From NCBI GenBank assembly GCA_950295325.1, contig OX485806.1, positions 18,292,001 through 18,356,000 on the forward strand: a DNA stretch of 64,000 nt. The letters are read 5' to 3'. A program made the translations under genes and the position numbers. This document shows positions 36,162-48,894 of this stretch, in pieces (positions within the stretch are counted from its first letter, which is position 1; the number at the start of each line of letters is the position of its first letter). The notes beneath the pieces are model-generated. The model did no database searches and was not told the DNA's origin. It was given only the letters and a program-made list of their open reading frames with translations. The DNA comes from Polytrichum commune. Its lineage: Eukaryota > Streptophyta > Polytrichopsida > Polytrichales > Polytrichaceae.

Positions 36162-39100
36162 ATGTTTCCGAACCTGAAGAACACGGCGGGGGATGCTTTG
36201 CGGCAGGCGTTTATGTCAGCCGAAGATTACAATGGGCTACGAGAGGAGGAGAAGGCATGGCGGAAGCTGCAACGCCCCCTATGCATGGCGGCAATCACAG
36301 TTGTGTGGACCATTGTGGTGGTTGCGTCCATGGTCATGGTGGACATAGTGTTTGGGGTTAGTGGCCAGGATTACCCCTTCTGCCAAAAGCGGCGCCTCAC
36401 TTCCTTCGGGATGATGGCTGCAGCTCCTGCCAGTCTGGGAAAGGACGATGATGACACGCCCTCATATGCGTATACGGAGGAACAAGTGGTGCAATTCTTT
36501 TGGTTCGCGGTCTTTCTTCCATCTTCGGCTGTCTTTGCCTTCTCCACTCTCTACCTCCTTGCAGGTTGGTCCTCCTTCCCTGAATAAGGTTTGGCTACCC
36601 CAGAATTGCTTCTTTTCCAATTGCCTAGCACCTAAGCTGGAAATTCAGCACTTCCATCACTTCTTTATCATGTCCTAAAATGACATGATCATTAGCATAC
36701 CTATGAAGTTCTCAATGCTTGATGATAATCACAACATAGTTTATGGATTACCTTCTCTGCTCTCTTTGCAGGGTGGTCCTGCTTCCCTGAAACCCGGTTT
36801 AGCTAGCCCAGGATTGCTTTATTTCCAAATGCATATAACCTAATATGGAATTCAGGGATTTCATTATCTTCTTGTCATGTCCTTAAGTGACATGATCAAT
36901 TGGACATCTACGAAGTTCTCAAAGATCTTTGCCTTCTCCACACTCTACCTCTTAGCAGTTTGGTCCTCCTTCCCTCAATTAGGGGTTGGCTACCCCGAAT
37001 TGCTTCTTTTCCAGTTGTAACTTAGAAATTCAGCACTTTTACCACCCCTTTATCATATCCTCAAGCGATATGATCATTCGGATACCTATGAATTTCTCAA
37101 TGCTTCATGACATTATAGGTTATGGGATTTCCTCCTCCATTCTCCACCTCTTTGCAGGTTGGTCCTTCTTCGCTCAATTAGGGATTAGCTTCCCCAGATT
37201 TTCTATTTCTCCAATTGCATAGCACCTTAGCTTAGCTGGAAGATCAGGACTTCATCACCTCTTTGGCATGTCCTCGAGTGACATGATCATTTGGACACCT
37301 ATGAATTAGGGTTTGGCTACCCCAGTATTGCTTCTTTCCCGATTGTATAGCACCTTAGCTGGAATCTCATCATTTTCATCATCTCTTTGTCATGTCCTCA
37401 AGTGACATGATCATTTGGGTATCCCAGTATAACCTCTTTTCCGATTGCATATTACTGATTTCAGAAATTCAGCACTTCCATCACCTCTTTTTCATGTCCT
37501 AAAATGACATGATCATTCTCATCCACATGAAGTTCTCAATGCTTGATGATAATCACAACATAGTGTAAGGAATCGCCTTCTCTACTTTTCCATTTGTAAG
37601 CTAGAAATTTGCCACTTCTATCGTCCCTTTGTCATGTCCTTAAAGTGACATGATCATCAAGAGACATATGAAGTTCTCAAACTTGATGACGATGATAACA
37701 TAGTTAATGGGATGTGATAGCAACGTGTTAGTATATGCTCATTAGTTCATGTTGTGTCACCAGCCTGTACCTGTTCAAAATCCTCCCATTATTGAGAATA
37801 TTTGGTTTTGTGAGGTTCACAGTGTCTCTAAATGGTGTGGTAGGGATATTACAAATGAATGTGAAAATCAGAGCTCTAGAGGTAGAAAGGATGTGCGATG
37901 ATTACACCTATTTAGTATGAGGAAGGAGCTTATGTGCTCCAATCTTTGTAAGGCATGAATGTTTTTAAATTATATTTGAAGCAAGTCATTGAATTCCTGT
38001 TGAAGAACTACTAGGTTTTGGTGGGACGATCTTGTACATCATGAGGTTTTATCATGTTGAAAGAAGCATCCTTTTTGTGCCTGACATGTGACACTTGTGC
38101 TGCTGATCAGTCCACTTAGCCAAAGGATGATTTCCAAGGATACACATACATTTTGAGACATTTTTTCTTGTTTGTGTGTTGTAATGCAGGGATTTCAGTG
38201 GCCTATACAGCTCCACAGAGGCATGGCTGCTTAAAGGTTGTAGAAAACAACTGCTGTGCATCAAGGCGAGGTATGTGAAGCAAGATGTCATATTCGCTTG
38301 TTTAGCAGTGCAAGAAGAGATTCCAAGAAGAATAGAAGGTTTTATTTGTCAGAATCAGAGACAGGGTTTTGTAGAGCAATTCGAGGAAAACTTGATTAAA
38401 CTAATAATAATAATAAATAAAATACATAATCCCGATTCTAAGCAACATATGGGTTTAGTATATGAAACCTCTTTTGAAAAATGGTGGTGTGAGATAATAG
38501 TGTACATTTTGAGTGCATATTGTTCCAGAGTAATGAGTCCACTTTATAACCACAATACTGCTGTTTGACCAGCTAACTTTTTTATGTATGGTATCAACTT
38601 ACATGGTATAGTGGTTTAGAAATGGGGAAGTTTGAGTCACTAAAACTAGGTGTGCAATAGGCCTCACTTGGTGGTCTATTTGTTGCTGTGCAGGAGGTGT
38701 GAGGTGTCTTTCAACTCTTAATATTTCATTCTTGATAACTTACATGCTTCTTGCTATCTTCTTGGGCTCCTCTGTCTTATCGCTCGGAACGTCATGCGCT
38801 ATTGCATTGTTCTGGAGCTATGAGGTCTGGTGCGGGGGCCTTGTTATATTAACAGGTGCAACAGCCTATTTTTTGCAAAGAAAGGCGGCTGTGATAATGG
38901 ACGCGGGAGAATACTATGGCCATCATGCCATGGGGGTTGAGCTGTTGGAAGCCATAGCCATCACGCCCGAGATGATGATGGATCCTGAGTTGGAGAATCG
39001 GATTACCACAGGATTCAAGTCTTGGAAGGGGCCTGCCGATGCTCTTTCATCTGATGATGATGAAGAAAGTGGTTCCCGCCTTATACATGATACTTTGGAT

Positions 39101-39172
39101 GATGTTTGGGAGGAAGATGCTCATGAATACTTTCATGCACCCGAAGACTTATCAAGGTCAAGGATAGGCTAA
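36162..39172 (+). CDS. Four-helix integral membrane protein of unknown function, conserved-type plant protein
   Basis: Three exons join in phase: 36162-36564 (donor GCAG|GTTGGT), 38190-38270 (acceptor ATGCAG, donor CGAG|GTATGT) and 38694-39172 (acceptor GTGCAG), giving 320 aa. Predicted membrane helices lie at about residues 42-66 (AAITVVWTIVVVASMVMVDI), 108-138 (FFWFAVFLPSSAVFAFSTLY) and two more in exon 3 (ITYMLLAIFLGSSVLSLG and LVILTGATAYFL). A Cys-containing loop between helices 2 and 3 (VENNCCASRRGGVRC) looks strongly constrained. The C-terminal tail is acidic (SSDDDEES, DDVWEEDAHEY) and presumably soluble. Function is not recognised, and no enzyme or transporter motif is visible. The very regular splice phase and helix pattern argue that the gene is intact. 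Confidence 0.8.
36540..37690. repeat. Degenerate tandem array copying the exon 1/intron 1 junction
   Basis: About five to seven diverged units follow each other in intron 1. Fuller units contain a copy of the exon 1 end and donor (for example CTCTACCTC..GCAG then TTGGTCCTCCTTCCCT; copies near 36750, 36930 and 37130), then GGTTGGCTACCCCAG, then a palindrome TCATGTC(N7)GACATGATCA. Seven palindromes start near 36668, 36875, 37053, 37266, 37390, 37492 and 37632. Later units have lost the exon-derived part. Confidence 0.85.
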
Positions 39173-41292
39173 AATCTTCCCCAAGGTGACAGGAAAACTA
39201 CATTTGATCTTCTCCTAGGAGAATCCCAGGGGTTGGAACTAAAATGCTGTGTTGCGAAAAGCACCTTAAAGAATTGGTGGAAGAGATGTGATGCTTCAGC
39301 CGGTGATATTTTATTACATGACACACGGATATGAAATTTCAGCAATTTTTGCAGAGCATTCTACATCAAGAGAAAGAAGTGATTGAGTTCCCAATTTAGG
39401 GGATCGAGGGTCCAAAACAAGGGTGCGGCATTGCAGAATGACTGGATCTTGCAAGCAAAGCCTTCCCTTTAAAGCCATGGTTATTTCAGTAAGGCAGCAT
39501 ATGTACCAAAAGCATCAATTACACATGAATTTTTGTCCACTATGTTCCAACAGGTTTCCGGCAACATTTTTGTTGCATAATCTAATTACCAGCTCACAAC
39601 TTCTGTGGCTATTTTTAGTCTAGATTACTGGTTGGCTGTGTTGCAACAGATGGCTTGATACAAAGGGGGTTTGGACATGTGGATTACCTTTTGAGGTTGC
39701 TGGAAGAAATAAAAGAACTTATTCTGCTGGGTCCCAATTCGAATCATAATTGTGAACAATGAAGAATCCATGAATATTTACATTAGCTTCTAACTGATGT
39801 AGACACTCCTGAATGGTTTTTTGCTACAAATTCAGTTCCTGCACATGGATTGACATGTGACATGTTGACATTCAAACCTCAAATGCTTGGCTTTCCCACT
39901 TTCAAAGATAGCTTTAAAATTTAAACCTTGTCTGTACAGTGTTAATGTGAGAAACTCGTTTGTATCCTAAAGTTCTCCCATGGGTTTTTGCAATGGAAAA
40001 ATAGGTCAAAGGAGTTTCACCACTGTTCAAAGTTAGTCTGATACAAGAACCTCCAATGGAGTGTTAATAGAAAAGTCCTTCAGGGAGGCATGTAAAAGAC
40101 AATATTGGAAAATTTAGGGTTTAAGGTTTAGGAGTTTGGTGCCTCTTTGAAGGACTTTGCAAGTAATTACTCTTCCATGTATGCAAAGCTTGGAGGAGTA
40201 ATTGCATATATAAGTACATAGCCAAAGACCTTTAAAATGTTATTGAAACAAGGAATTGCAGACCTTGAATGGTGATGGTGGTTTTATTTATAGACATGAT
40301 TACATCAACACAATCATAATGAAGGACGAAGGCCAAAGCAGGCAGAAGGCTGTGAAACATGTACATTGGACCACAACTTTTGGTGCCTTTGCATTTGCCT
40401 TTGCTTGCCAAGATCATTGAAGCAGACCATTTTAAGTCTCTTGATAGGATAGTTAATGGTGAAAGTGAACAAATGAATGTAGATTAGCTGGGTGTACTGC
40501 TCACAAGTTTTTATTGTCGATCTAGTGCATATGCTTCCTTGACCACCTACAGTCCCAACCACATCAGGTTGCAGACCATCAAGCTGCAACTAAGCTAACT
40601 CCAACAATCTTGGGTAGTCCAATCTCTTGGGTAAGGTATGTAAGCATTATGTGGTCATTCTTCTTAATTGGACACCTATATTTGAGTGGTATACAGCAAG
40701 GCTTGTACTTAAGAACAAACACTAAACTGACATGTATTATAATGAATTTGAACTGTGTGCTCAAAGTATAGATATCATTCTAGGTTCATAGTTAACATGA
40801 GTGAGAGGGACTATGTGATCAGGAAAAGAGAAAGAGAATCCTCCTCTTGACCTCCAATTGATTTTGAATTTCAAGTTAAAATGACAATCTTCCAATGGTT
40901 CACAATTGCTAGCCATATGACACAATTTCCAATTCAATCCACAACCAAAACTGTCTGGAGTTGGAAGTGCCCACAATAGGACCACATACTTTAATAGAAT
41001 GCTCCAGTTTGGATGTGGATATAGACAATTAGAACTTATCATCCCAATCAATGTGACCTATGAATAAGAATCTCATTTGAGGCTAAAAAGTTGTACAACA
41101 CCATAATCGGAGGCGTGGAATTGTACCCAGCAAGTAGATCACATTCTTGTGATACTAACTGCTCGCCTCCTGTTTGCTGCCTTCCCGTGGCAACAAACAC
41201 AGATTTGTGAATGCAGAAGCTCCAAAACTCCACCTTCACTACTCCTGTTTGTTGCTCTACAATCAGATGTCTATGTTACTTTGTCAAGCCTA
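39173..41292. other. Convergent intergenic region, no gene seen
   Basis: The 3' flanks of the membrane-protein gene (+) and the PRORP gene (-) meet here. Short ORFs have no recognised domain, and no repeats of note were found. Confidence 0.6.
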
Positions 41293-44200
41293 TCAAATTT
41301 GAAAGTCAATGAATATCTTTTCATAGTCGCCTTTCCTCTCCGAAGCTTTAATCCTGTCTAATGTCGAAGACGACTTTGGTGATTGTACCCTTTTCACTGG
41401 TGACTGCACTTTCTTTATAGCATCTTCAACCTCCAATACTTCCAGAGCTGTCTCCAAAGTTGAAGTCGACTTAGGTGATTGTGACCTCCTGGTATAAGCC
41501 TGCACTTTTTTTGAAGTTGGATTGTCTTCGATTCCTGATACTTCAAGAGGCTGAGACTTGTCCAATACAATTTTAGGTGACCGTAGCTTTTTGGGTGACT
41601 TTGCAAGCTTTTTCACAGAGACAGATGATTCATTCAGTTGCAAACTATCCTCAGCAAGGGGCTCACATTCCTTGGATACACTTTTGGAACTCTCTCTCAA
41701 GATTTCTTCTGACCTCCCATTCTGGGTTGTTACAATGCTTGGTCGCGTTACGCACAACCATTCTCGCGAGGATGAGATGTCATCTCCACCGCTTTTGGGG
41801 ATATGCCACGATCCCTTTTCAGATTCCTGAGCCACAATAGATTTAATCATAAGGAAAGCAGGAAGCTATCAGGTGGATTCTTCCATTGTGAGTGTAATCA
41901 GAAACTCTTGGAGGCCTCTTTTAGGAACTAATGTATTTCATAATTATACAACTAAGAAATTTCTCATTTTCTTTGCCACCTATATCTACATGTCTTATCT
42001 AGGCACTTTTTGTTGCTCACACCACTTATGTACTCCCCAAATAGAAGCAAACTCAACAAAAGGAATGCTCAGGAATTAAAATGAGAAAGGTGTGAGTCAA
42101 GGGAGAAAGCACCAACCTGTATCAAGATGGAGTAAGGAGGAGGCATGTGGAAGATTGGTCCCTCCTTGCTAAATGTATATCGGACCTGCCAATTTGCAAA
42201 AAGACTGTCAGTTCAGCAACTACTATCCTTGTTGTTCCAATATGAGAAGCATCGATGCAGAGAAAGCAAGCATGGTAACCTCAACCGAATGAAAGATATA
42301 TGTTAGTCGAAAAAGAACATGATATAAATCACAAACAAATGACATCATAGGTCGTGAAGAGATGAAAACCTGATGTCGCTCTTTCCACTTTGGAAAGAAA
42401 TCGTTGCCAAGGAGCTGGAACAAGTGGTCACGCATCTCATCATTGGTAACAAGCATGCACTTGTACCTTACCGCTGCATACAGCCAATACCTGCAAATCC
42501 GTCCAATTATTAGAGGCATTAAGTCAACAGCTTGAGTGGTTGAGACTTATCTCCACTTGCAAATAGTGTGGGCACTGGGTTCCATTCTCCACCAAGCCAT
42601 GCTAGTGTTTATCCATCATGGTCCACCCAATCAAAGTGGGGGTCACCAGGTCAACCAATCATCTTAGAAGTTGTGGGTATGGAAGGGCTTGCAAGCCTAG
42701 TAGGGAAGGAACAATTACCAATCCAGTAACCCCGTTACGGTTGTTAAAAAAAGTCTACCTCTTAATTAAGGCAGTAGCATGTGGGCGCCTCTAAAATTAT
42801 GAATATTCCTGAAATTGTGATATTGTGTTACCTGAGATTTCATTGACTATTCATGCTAGTGTTGGCAAACATAGTGTTATCCTTTTCTTTTCTTTTTCCT
42901 TTTTTGTCATTGTGTCTATGGCCAGCATTTTTGAAGCGCTATAGTTCTTTCATGTTGTACTGAAATCACAGCAGAGAAGCTATCATCCAGATTTCTATGA
43001 GAAAGCAATTCTCCTCTTTTAAACAGTTTTACCAACCATCTAGGAAGTATTTGAGCAGGAGTCCAAATTGCACATCGTTTTATTCAGGTGAACCAAAAAA
43101 TAGTCATGTCTTGAAAAGAGGTAGAAGGGTGCCATTTCTACATACCAATCATCATTAGATCCTGTTGGTGTTGTGTAGATAGAATTAGCCTCTTTCCATC
43201 TGTTGAGGGCTTTGCTGCCAGATGGAGATGCAGCTGCCCCTCCTTTGGTACGTTTGTGATGCAACAATATAAGAGGTTCTCTCTTGAGACCTAACTTTAC
43301 TTTGATCCCGTTCACCACAGAGTTCAACTGCAACCTGACATTTTGCACTCTGAGAATGCAGGATTCAACTACAAGCAGAAAGAACCATGGAGAACAGAAT
43401 GACAACAAGAAGCTATGAAATCACCTCTACAAGAACTTGCATGAGCCAAAAATTCACAGCTTCATCAATGGAGTCACAAACCTGGAAAAAGCTGAAGCCA
43501 CCATCACTAAAGTTTTGATTGTAAAGTCCTACGTTGGCACCATCCACAATAACATCAAATGGGCCATGCCGATCAAGCCATGCCTGCATGAGATATTTCA
43601 ACCATATTAAAAACAAAAAGCCTTGTTTCTTGACAGCATCCAGTTCCACGCACCTACCCACTCTATTCTCAAGAAACAGTATGTATGCACAGAATGATAT
43701 TCATTTCCACTCCAATATTTTTGCTTCAGTACTTGAAAATAACAACATCCCTCAAATCTTCAATAACATTATGGTAATCAATTGTTTTAACAAGTGCACT
43801 TAAAGAATGAGTAAATTTTATATAGGGTCACTTTTGACACAATTGACTTAAATTGGGACATGTAGCTCAAGTACATGTTTTTGTGGATGGAAAGGCCCGA
43901 ATTGGGCCTCTTGCAAGTTTAGAGGTTAAGGGTTGACCAGATGGTCTTACTTGAAACTTTTTGAACTCATTGTTTCTGGCCTCACGTTGGCACGCCAGTG
44001 TCGATAAAGACTCTGCAAACATCTCTGTCTCTTTTGGGTCAATATCAATGGTAACAAGCTGCTCCCCACATTCATGACAAACTCCTCCCTTGTCAAGTAG
44101 GCTGGGCTTGACTGTCCATGCACCTTTCCCAAGCCAGCCCAAGCCATGCCACCCACCTCCACAGCATTCTGTAGCTGCCTTCACAATCTCAGGCCCAGGT

Positions 44201-46992
44201 AAAGTGTCCCAGTTTGCGCTGCCAGCATGTGCTGCAGAGCTGCTTTCGAACCACTGTTGAATAACTTCTACAGTTGAAGGAGACAGCTCCCTCACTGTTG
44301 TCCGCAACCGGTGAAGGAGAGTGTAAACTTTCTCTCCCAGTCCTGCATCTGCGCTCAGTTTCAGTAGTGCTTTCAATTCCATTTCTTCAAGGGTGACACC
44401 TGCAGCTTCCATGTGCTTGTCAACCTCAAACGCATTGTCTACATCCTTCAATTTGCAGTAGGTGTACAGTGCTGGACCATATGACCTTAATCTGGAGCAC
44501 ACACAAACAGTAGATTATACATCATACTCAAAAAGCTTAAAAGTGAATGACCTTTAATGTTGAGCTAGTGGCCCATGGGTCGTTAAAACCCAAGGCCTTA
44601 ACCAGGAACCCATGGGAACTCGAAGTTCACGCCTAAGCATCTCAGAGGCCCAATGTGGGCCTCTCCATGCACAAAAATGTTTATTTGAGCTACAAAATTT
44701 TATTTTTTGGCCATAATATCAAAAATCACCCTATCTAAAATTAAGTCACTCTTCTAGTGCACTTTTTGAATCAGAAGTATCCTAATGGTATTGAAGATTT
44801 GGGTTTAAATCCATAGCTGGTTTCCCTTGGATGCGAGAACATACCTAGTATTTTGATCACCAATGTCACATATGAGTACATTTTCATTTTCTCCTTGATA
44901 TAAGATGATGTATTAAGTAAAATTTCAAACCCATAAGTATACAATATATCATTTTTAGACTTGGTGAGGCTTGTAGAAATTGTGTACATGAACTGGATGT
45001 TTCAGCTAACTGTGTGGGAACCTAGGGGCTTGCCTTTGGGGAAGATTAGGTGTAAGCCAGCTTGTTCACCTGTTCAAGGTGTTCACCTTTGAATGGAGGC
45101 AGATTTCTTCAAGGTCCCTCTACTTCTCCTGATAACTGTTTTATAATTACATATAGAATTAAACTAGCTTGAAGATTAATCAACATCGTGATATTACACC
45201 AGTGGCAACATCGAAGTAATCTCTTCTTTTTTTAGCCGGTGGCCAGTTTTTCCTGATTGAACCTGAGACAACATTCTAGAGAAGGGCACAAATCCAGGAT
45301 GCCAAACATAAAATAGAGTCACAACCTCAGGTGTATTGCACGAGAGCAACCTGGGTTAGATACCCCACCCTCCTACAAAAGTAGCATTATATGTACAAAA
45401 ACTCGTCTTTACGGATTATAGGTTACCTGGGAGCAATGTTGGCTTCTGCCATCCTCTTGACCATTTCAAAAGCCAAATTCCCATCTTTCCTTGCTTCTGC
45501 AAGTCGTGCAACCGCGGTGAAAGTGGCCTCGTTGGGAGGAACCCCTCGCAATTTCATTGCTTCATATATCTCAAAACCCCGATTCAAGCAGAGCTGCTTT
45601 TCTTCATCCGTAACCACTATCACCTCACCAGGTTGAGTGGCCTCAGCCTTAATTTCAGTTGCAACAGTACCATTGGAATCGTCTTCAGCATTATTTACCA
45701 GTTTCTCCTGTCCACTACCTGATATAAGATTCAAGTCCGTTGCAAAATTGTCATCTTCATTCATAGCTAGATTTCATAACTAGGCACTCAATTTCCACTT
45801 TCATCATCTCTTGACCATACCTGGATTGCACAAAACTGTAGTCATCACTTTCTACAGTGAAGGTTAATTTAATCAAGCTTGAGAATAAAAATTCAAATTC
45901 CTTGTCTTGACTAAACCAACGTCACTACATCCTGTCCAATCCCTGACCCAGCGAAGAGGTTACCAAGGTCCAGTGTCTTTCATATTCTACTAGTTTGGTA
46001 ACTTCAGATGATTAGGGATCAAGAAGTGATGAACATTTTGAGTGCTGAGAATTGTCATCAAGATGGCTGCACGAATTTCTATAAAGAGGGAAAGCAATAT
46101 CAAAACATACGTATCTAGGTGCAACCAATTTGCATACTTTAAAAAACGATTTGTTAATTGTACTCGTTTGTTTGCACCAGGTTAGTCTGCACTCACTTTT
46201 CAACTTCTCATTGCCACTCTTCCCCCGCTTCAATGCACCAGTTGCTGCTGAAGAGCACAGATAAAGGAGGATGTTGTAATTATACTGATTCAGGACTGAT
46301 GTCCCATCTGAAGTCAATTTATCGTAAATTTCAAGAGCCAGCATTACATCTCCATGCTTCGAGCACATATCAAGGGATCTTCGAAGTTGTGACTCGGCCG
46401 ACATATTCTTCTTCTTGCTCTTTCTTTCATCTCCTCCCTGTTGGTCACTGGGAGCAGATCGCTTGTGTCCTTTGCCATTGTTCTCCATCTTGGTACTCAC
46501 ACTTCCACTATTTTTAATTTTAATTTCTTTAGCTTCAATACCTGCAAGCCCCACCCCTTGACCATATCAACAAGATTTGTGGCACCAAAATACACATGGC
46601 ATAGTTTAATTGATTCATCCGAGGCTGGAGAAGCTTCTTTGCTTACCACTTACACTGGCAAGAGCCCACCGCTTCCCGGACTGCGCCTGCCCGCCGTTCT
46701 CCCAAATCCTAACCCCGGGACCGCGACAGGCTCCCTTGCCGGTCGAACCCTCCGTCCACTTCCACCGCCTGCCGAATCCTCGCAATTCTAAGGAGGAGGA
46801 GTGGTCAAGACATTCTTCTACCCGCAAGGAGGAGGTGACGCTGTGAGACCTCAAAACTATTGCAGGAGAAGAAGGAGAAGAGCAAATTGAGCGGGTGTGG
46901 CGATAATTTGTTGGGGGTCGGAGGCGGGTGTGCAGCAGGCGTGTGGAGGAGGCCATGCACGGCGGCAGCCTGGCGATGATGGCTAGCTCCAT
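41293..46992 (-). CDS. PRORP: Proteinaceous RNase P (PRORP): tRNA 5'-leader endonuclease, with long C-terminal tail
   Basis: Nine exons on the minus strand give about 840 aa: 46992-46656, 46541-46197, 45718-45427, 44491-43951, 43583-43482, 43327-43146, 42490-42370, 42185-42117 and 41826-41293. PRORPs remove tRNA 5' leaders without RNA. Pentatricopeptide-type helices occupy exons 2-4 (LEIYDKLTSDG; PNEATFTAVARLA; RLRSYGPALYTYCK). The zinc-site cysteines are in CHECGEQL, with partners expected in GSWHIP and EWLC of exon 9. The NYN metallonuclease core shows DVIVDGANVGLYNQN, NDDWYWLYAAV and MLVTNDEMRDH, keeping the catalytic aspartates. Exon 1 is rich in Ser, Arg and Thr (MASSTRLLHTRLRPP) and fits an organellar transit peptide; Met 46992 or Met 46956 could be the start. 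The exon 1 donor choice is the weakest call, and an ATG within exon 2 could start a shorter form. After the domain, a ~140 aa SPK-rich tail exceeds the usual family length. Confidence 0.9.
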
Positions 46993-47339
46993 CCGCCAGC
47001 AGCAGCATGTGACCCGGTCCCAGCCACCACCATAGCCTCTCGCTCGCTGCAACTTCGGCGTCACTCGGTCAACAAAGAGAGCAGAAGCGACACACAACAC
47101 ACACAATGGATTTCTTAGGGTTCAGGGTTTAGGAGCACACCCACCCAACCACTCTACACGCCACGCCAACTGCACACTCCACCATGCATGTAAGCAGTGT
47201 GTATGTTTGACAAACTTCATCGAGGAGGATGCTTGATGTACCATCCAGAAATGTTGCCCTCTAAGGCGGCCACGTCGTCCTACGTTCCCCACGTTCCCTG
47301 ATAGCTCGGGGCTAGAGCCAGTTAGGGTTCCCGCTTCTT
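46993..47339. promoter_or_regulatory. Probable PRORP promoter and 5' leader
   Basis: No ORF is convincing. The segment 46973-47182, which spans the PRORP start codon, has a diverged copy at 50279-50502. CA-rich words (ACACACAAC) occur near 47090-47105. Confidence 0.4.
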
Positions 47340-48880
47340 GTTCTTGGTATTTTCGTTGATGATGGACTTATTTGTTCTACCAGCCAAGAAAGAATGCGGT
47401 CTATTCTTCAGGATTTAGACAAAACCTTCAAAATCACTCGCGGTGATTTGGGATACTATATCAGTTTTAAAGTAAGTCGTTCTATTGATCGCGGCATTAC
47501 TCTCTTACATCAAACGCAATCTACTCACGGCATTCTCAGCAGAGTCGGTATGCAAGACTCCCATCCAAGTCTCTACACGAGCAGACCCAAATGTTTAGCT
47601 AACTATTCATCCTGCTGATACCAAGAGAACTACTCCAATTCATGTTCCCTACAAAGAGGTTGTCAGATCTCTTATGTGTCTATCTACTCTTGCCCGTCCC
47701 GACATAACCTACTCTGTCAACACAGTGGCTAAGTATTCCGAAAACCCTCGTGTTCAACGTTGGACTGTTGTGATGTGAATTCTTCGATACCTCAAAGGTG
47801 CTGTTAGTTTTGGTATTGTTTATTCCACAGATTTCGTTTCAGACACAGTTCAAGGGTTTTGTAATGCAGATTTTGGCGGTGGCATAGACACAAGTTTGCC
47901 GGTCCCGCACAGGCTATGTTTTTCAACTCATGGTAGGTCTGATATCCTGGAATAGCCAAGGCCAAAAGTGTATTGTTGCTTCTACTACTGAAGCCGAATA
48001 TATTGCAGCATGTACGGCCACTAAAGAAGCTATGTGGTTACAAAGATTACTTTTTCATATTGATTTACCACAGAAGTCGTCTAGTCTTATTCTTGGGGAT
48101 AACCAAACCGCAATTTATTTAGTCAAAATCCCTGAGTTCCATAAGCGGACCAAACATGTCAACACCCAATATCATTTTATTCGCGAGAAGTACCAATTAC
48201 AAGAAATTGATATTGACAATGTGTCTACACAAAACCAGGATGTTGATGCGATGACCAAATCATTGCCTAAGGATAAATCTTGACGCTTCCGCAATCTTCT
48301 GCACATTCATTCCAGCCAACAAGTCGATGCGATTATTGCCAAGGGAATTACAAAGGGAGATGTTACTTATGTCTGTGCTGACAATGCTAACACGCTTATG
48401 TCTCTCCGCAATTGATTCGTGGTGCTTCGCCCATTTTCCCATCGCTCAACATCTCTCATCGCCAGTTCTCAATGACACTTCCTCACCATCTCTCCTCGCC
48501 AACTTCCTGCATTCTCAAGTACCTCGCGGATATCTTTTCGAACAGTGAAGGATGCACACTCACCAAATATATGGAATCAGTGGGAGTCGTTTTTTCTTTT
48601 ATGCAACCCTCTCACAAGCAACCTTTTCTTTTCTTTTCTTGTGATCTGGGAGTTCCATCACGAATAGGGAGTTCACATCGGCAGTGGGAGTGTCACTCCG
48701 CTCATCAGCCCAACTGTCTGCTTCGACATATGACAGTCTCTCCTCAACCCGTTGTCCTCAGCATCAAATCTACTCATTAGGTTACTTTATTATGTCTTAT
48801 CATTGGCTTCGATTCTTGGTTTTCTTCCCATTCATGTTTTATTCAGTTGTATTCTTGTAATTAATTCCAAAACACTTTCA
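47340..48880 (+). mobile_element. Truncated Ty1/copia retrotransposon: RT end, RNase H and 3' LTR
   Basis: Broken plus-strand frames match copia polymerase. The RT end begins near 47350 with VDDGL and continues FKITRGDLGYYISFKVSR and RPDITYSVNTVAKY. RNase H follows (47930-48283) with VASTTEAEYIAAC, ILGDNQTAI, KHVNTQYHFIRE and VDAMTKSLPKD. Frameshifts and stops occur near 47618 and 47778. After the pol stop, a purine tract AAAGGGAGA (48352-48360) precedes TGTTAC at 48361, the likely 3' LTR start. The LTR end is put near 48880, before the aminoacylase fragment, but is not certain. Gag, protease, integrase and the 5' LTR are missing. Confidence 0.8.
48361..48880 (+). repeat. Probable 3' LTR of truncated copia element
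   Basis: It starts TGTTACTTATGTC directly after a polypurine tract and follows the pol end by about 80 bp. The end is chosen from CTTTCA near 48880 and is uncertain because no 5' LTR is available for comparison. Confidence 0.45.
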
Positions 48881-48894
48881 CCATGGAAAAATCC

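Noticed and set aside
46993-47106. N-terminal extension of PRORP to the upstream Met at 47106
   Set aside because: The extra residues do not resemble the family. The Met at 46992 or 46956 gives a better transit-peptide start.
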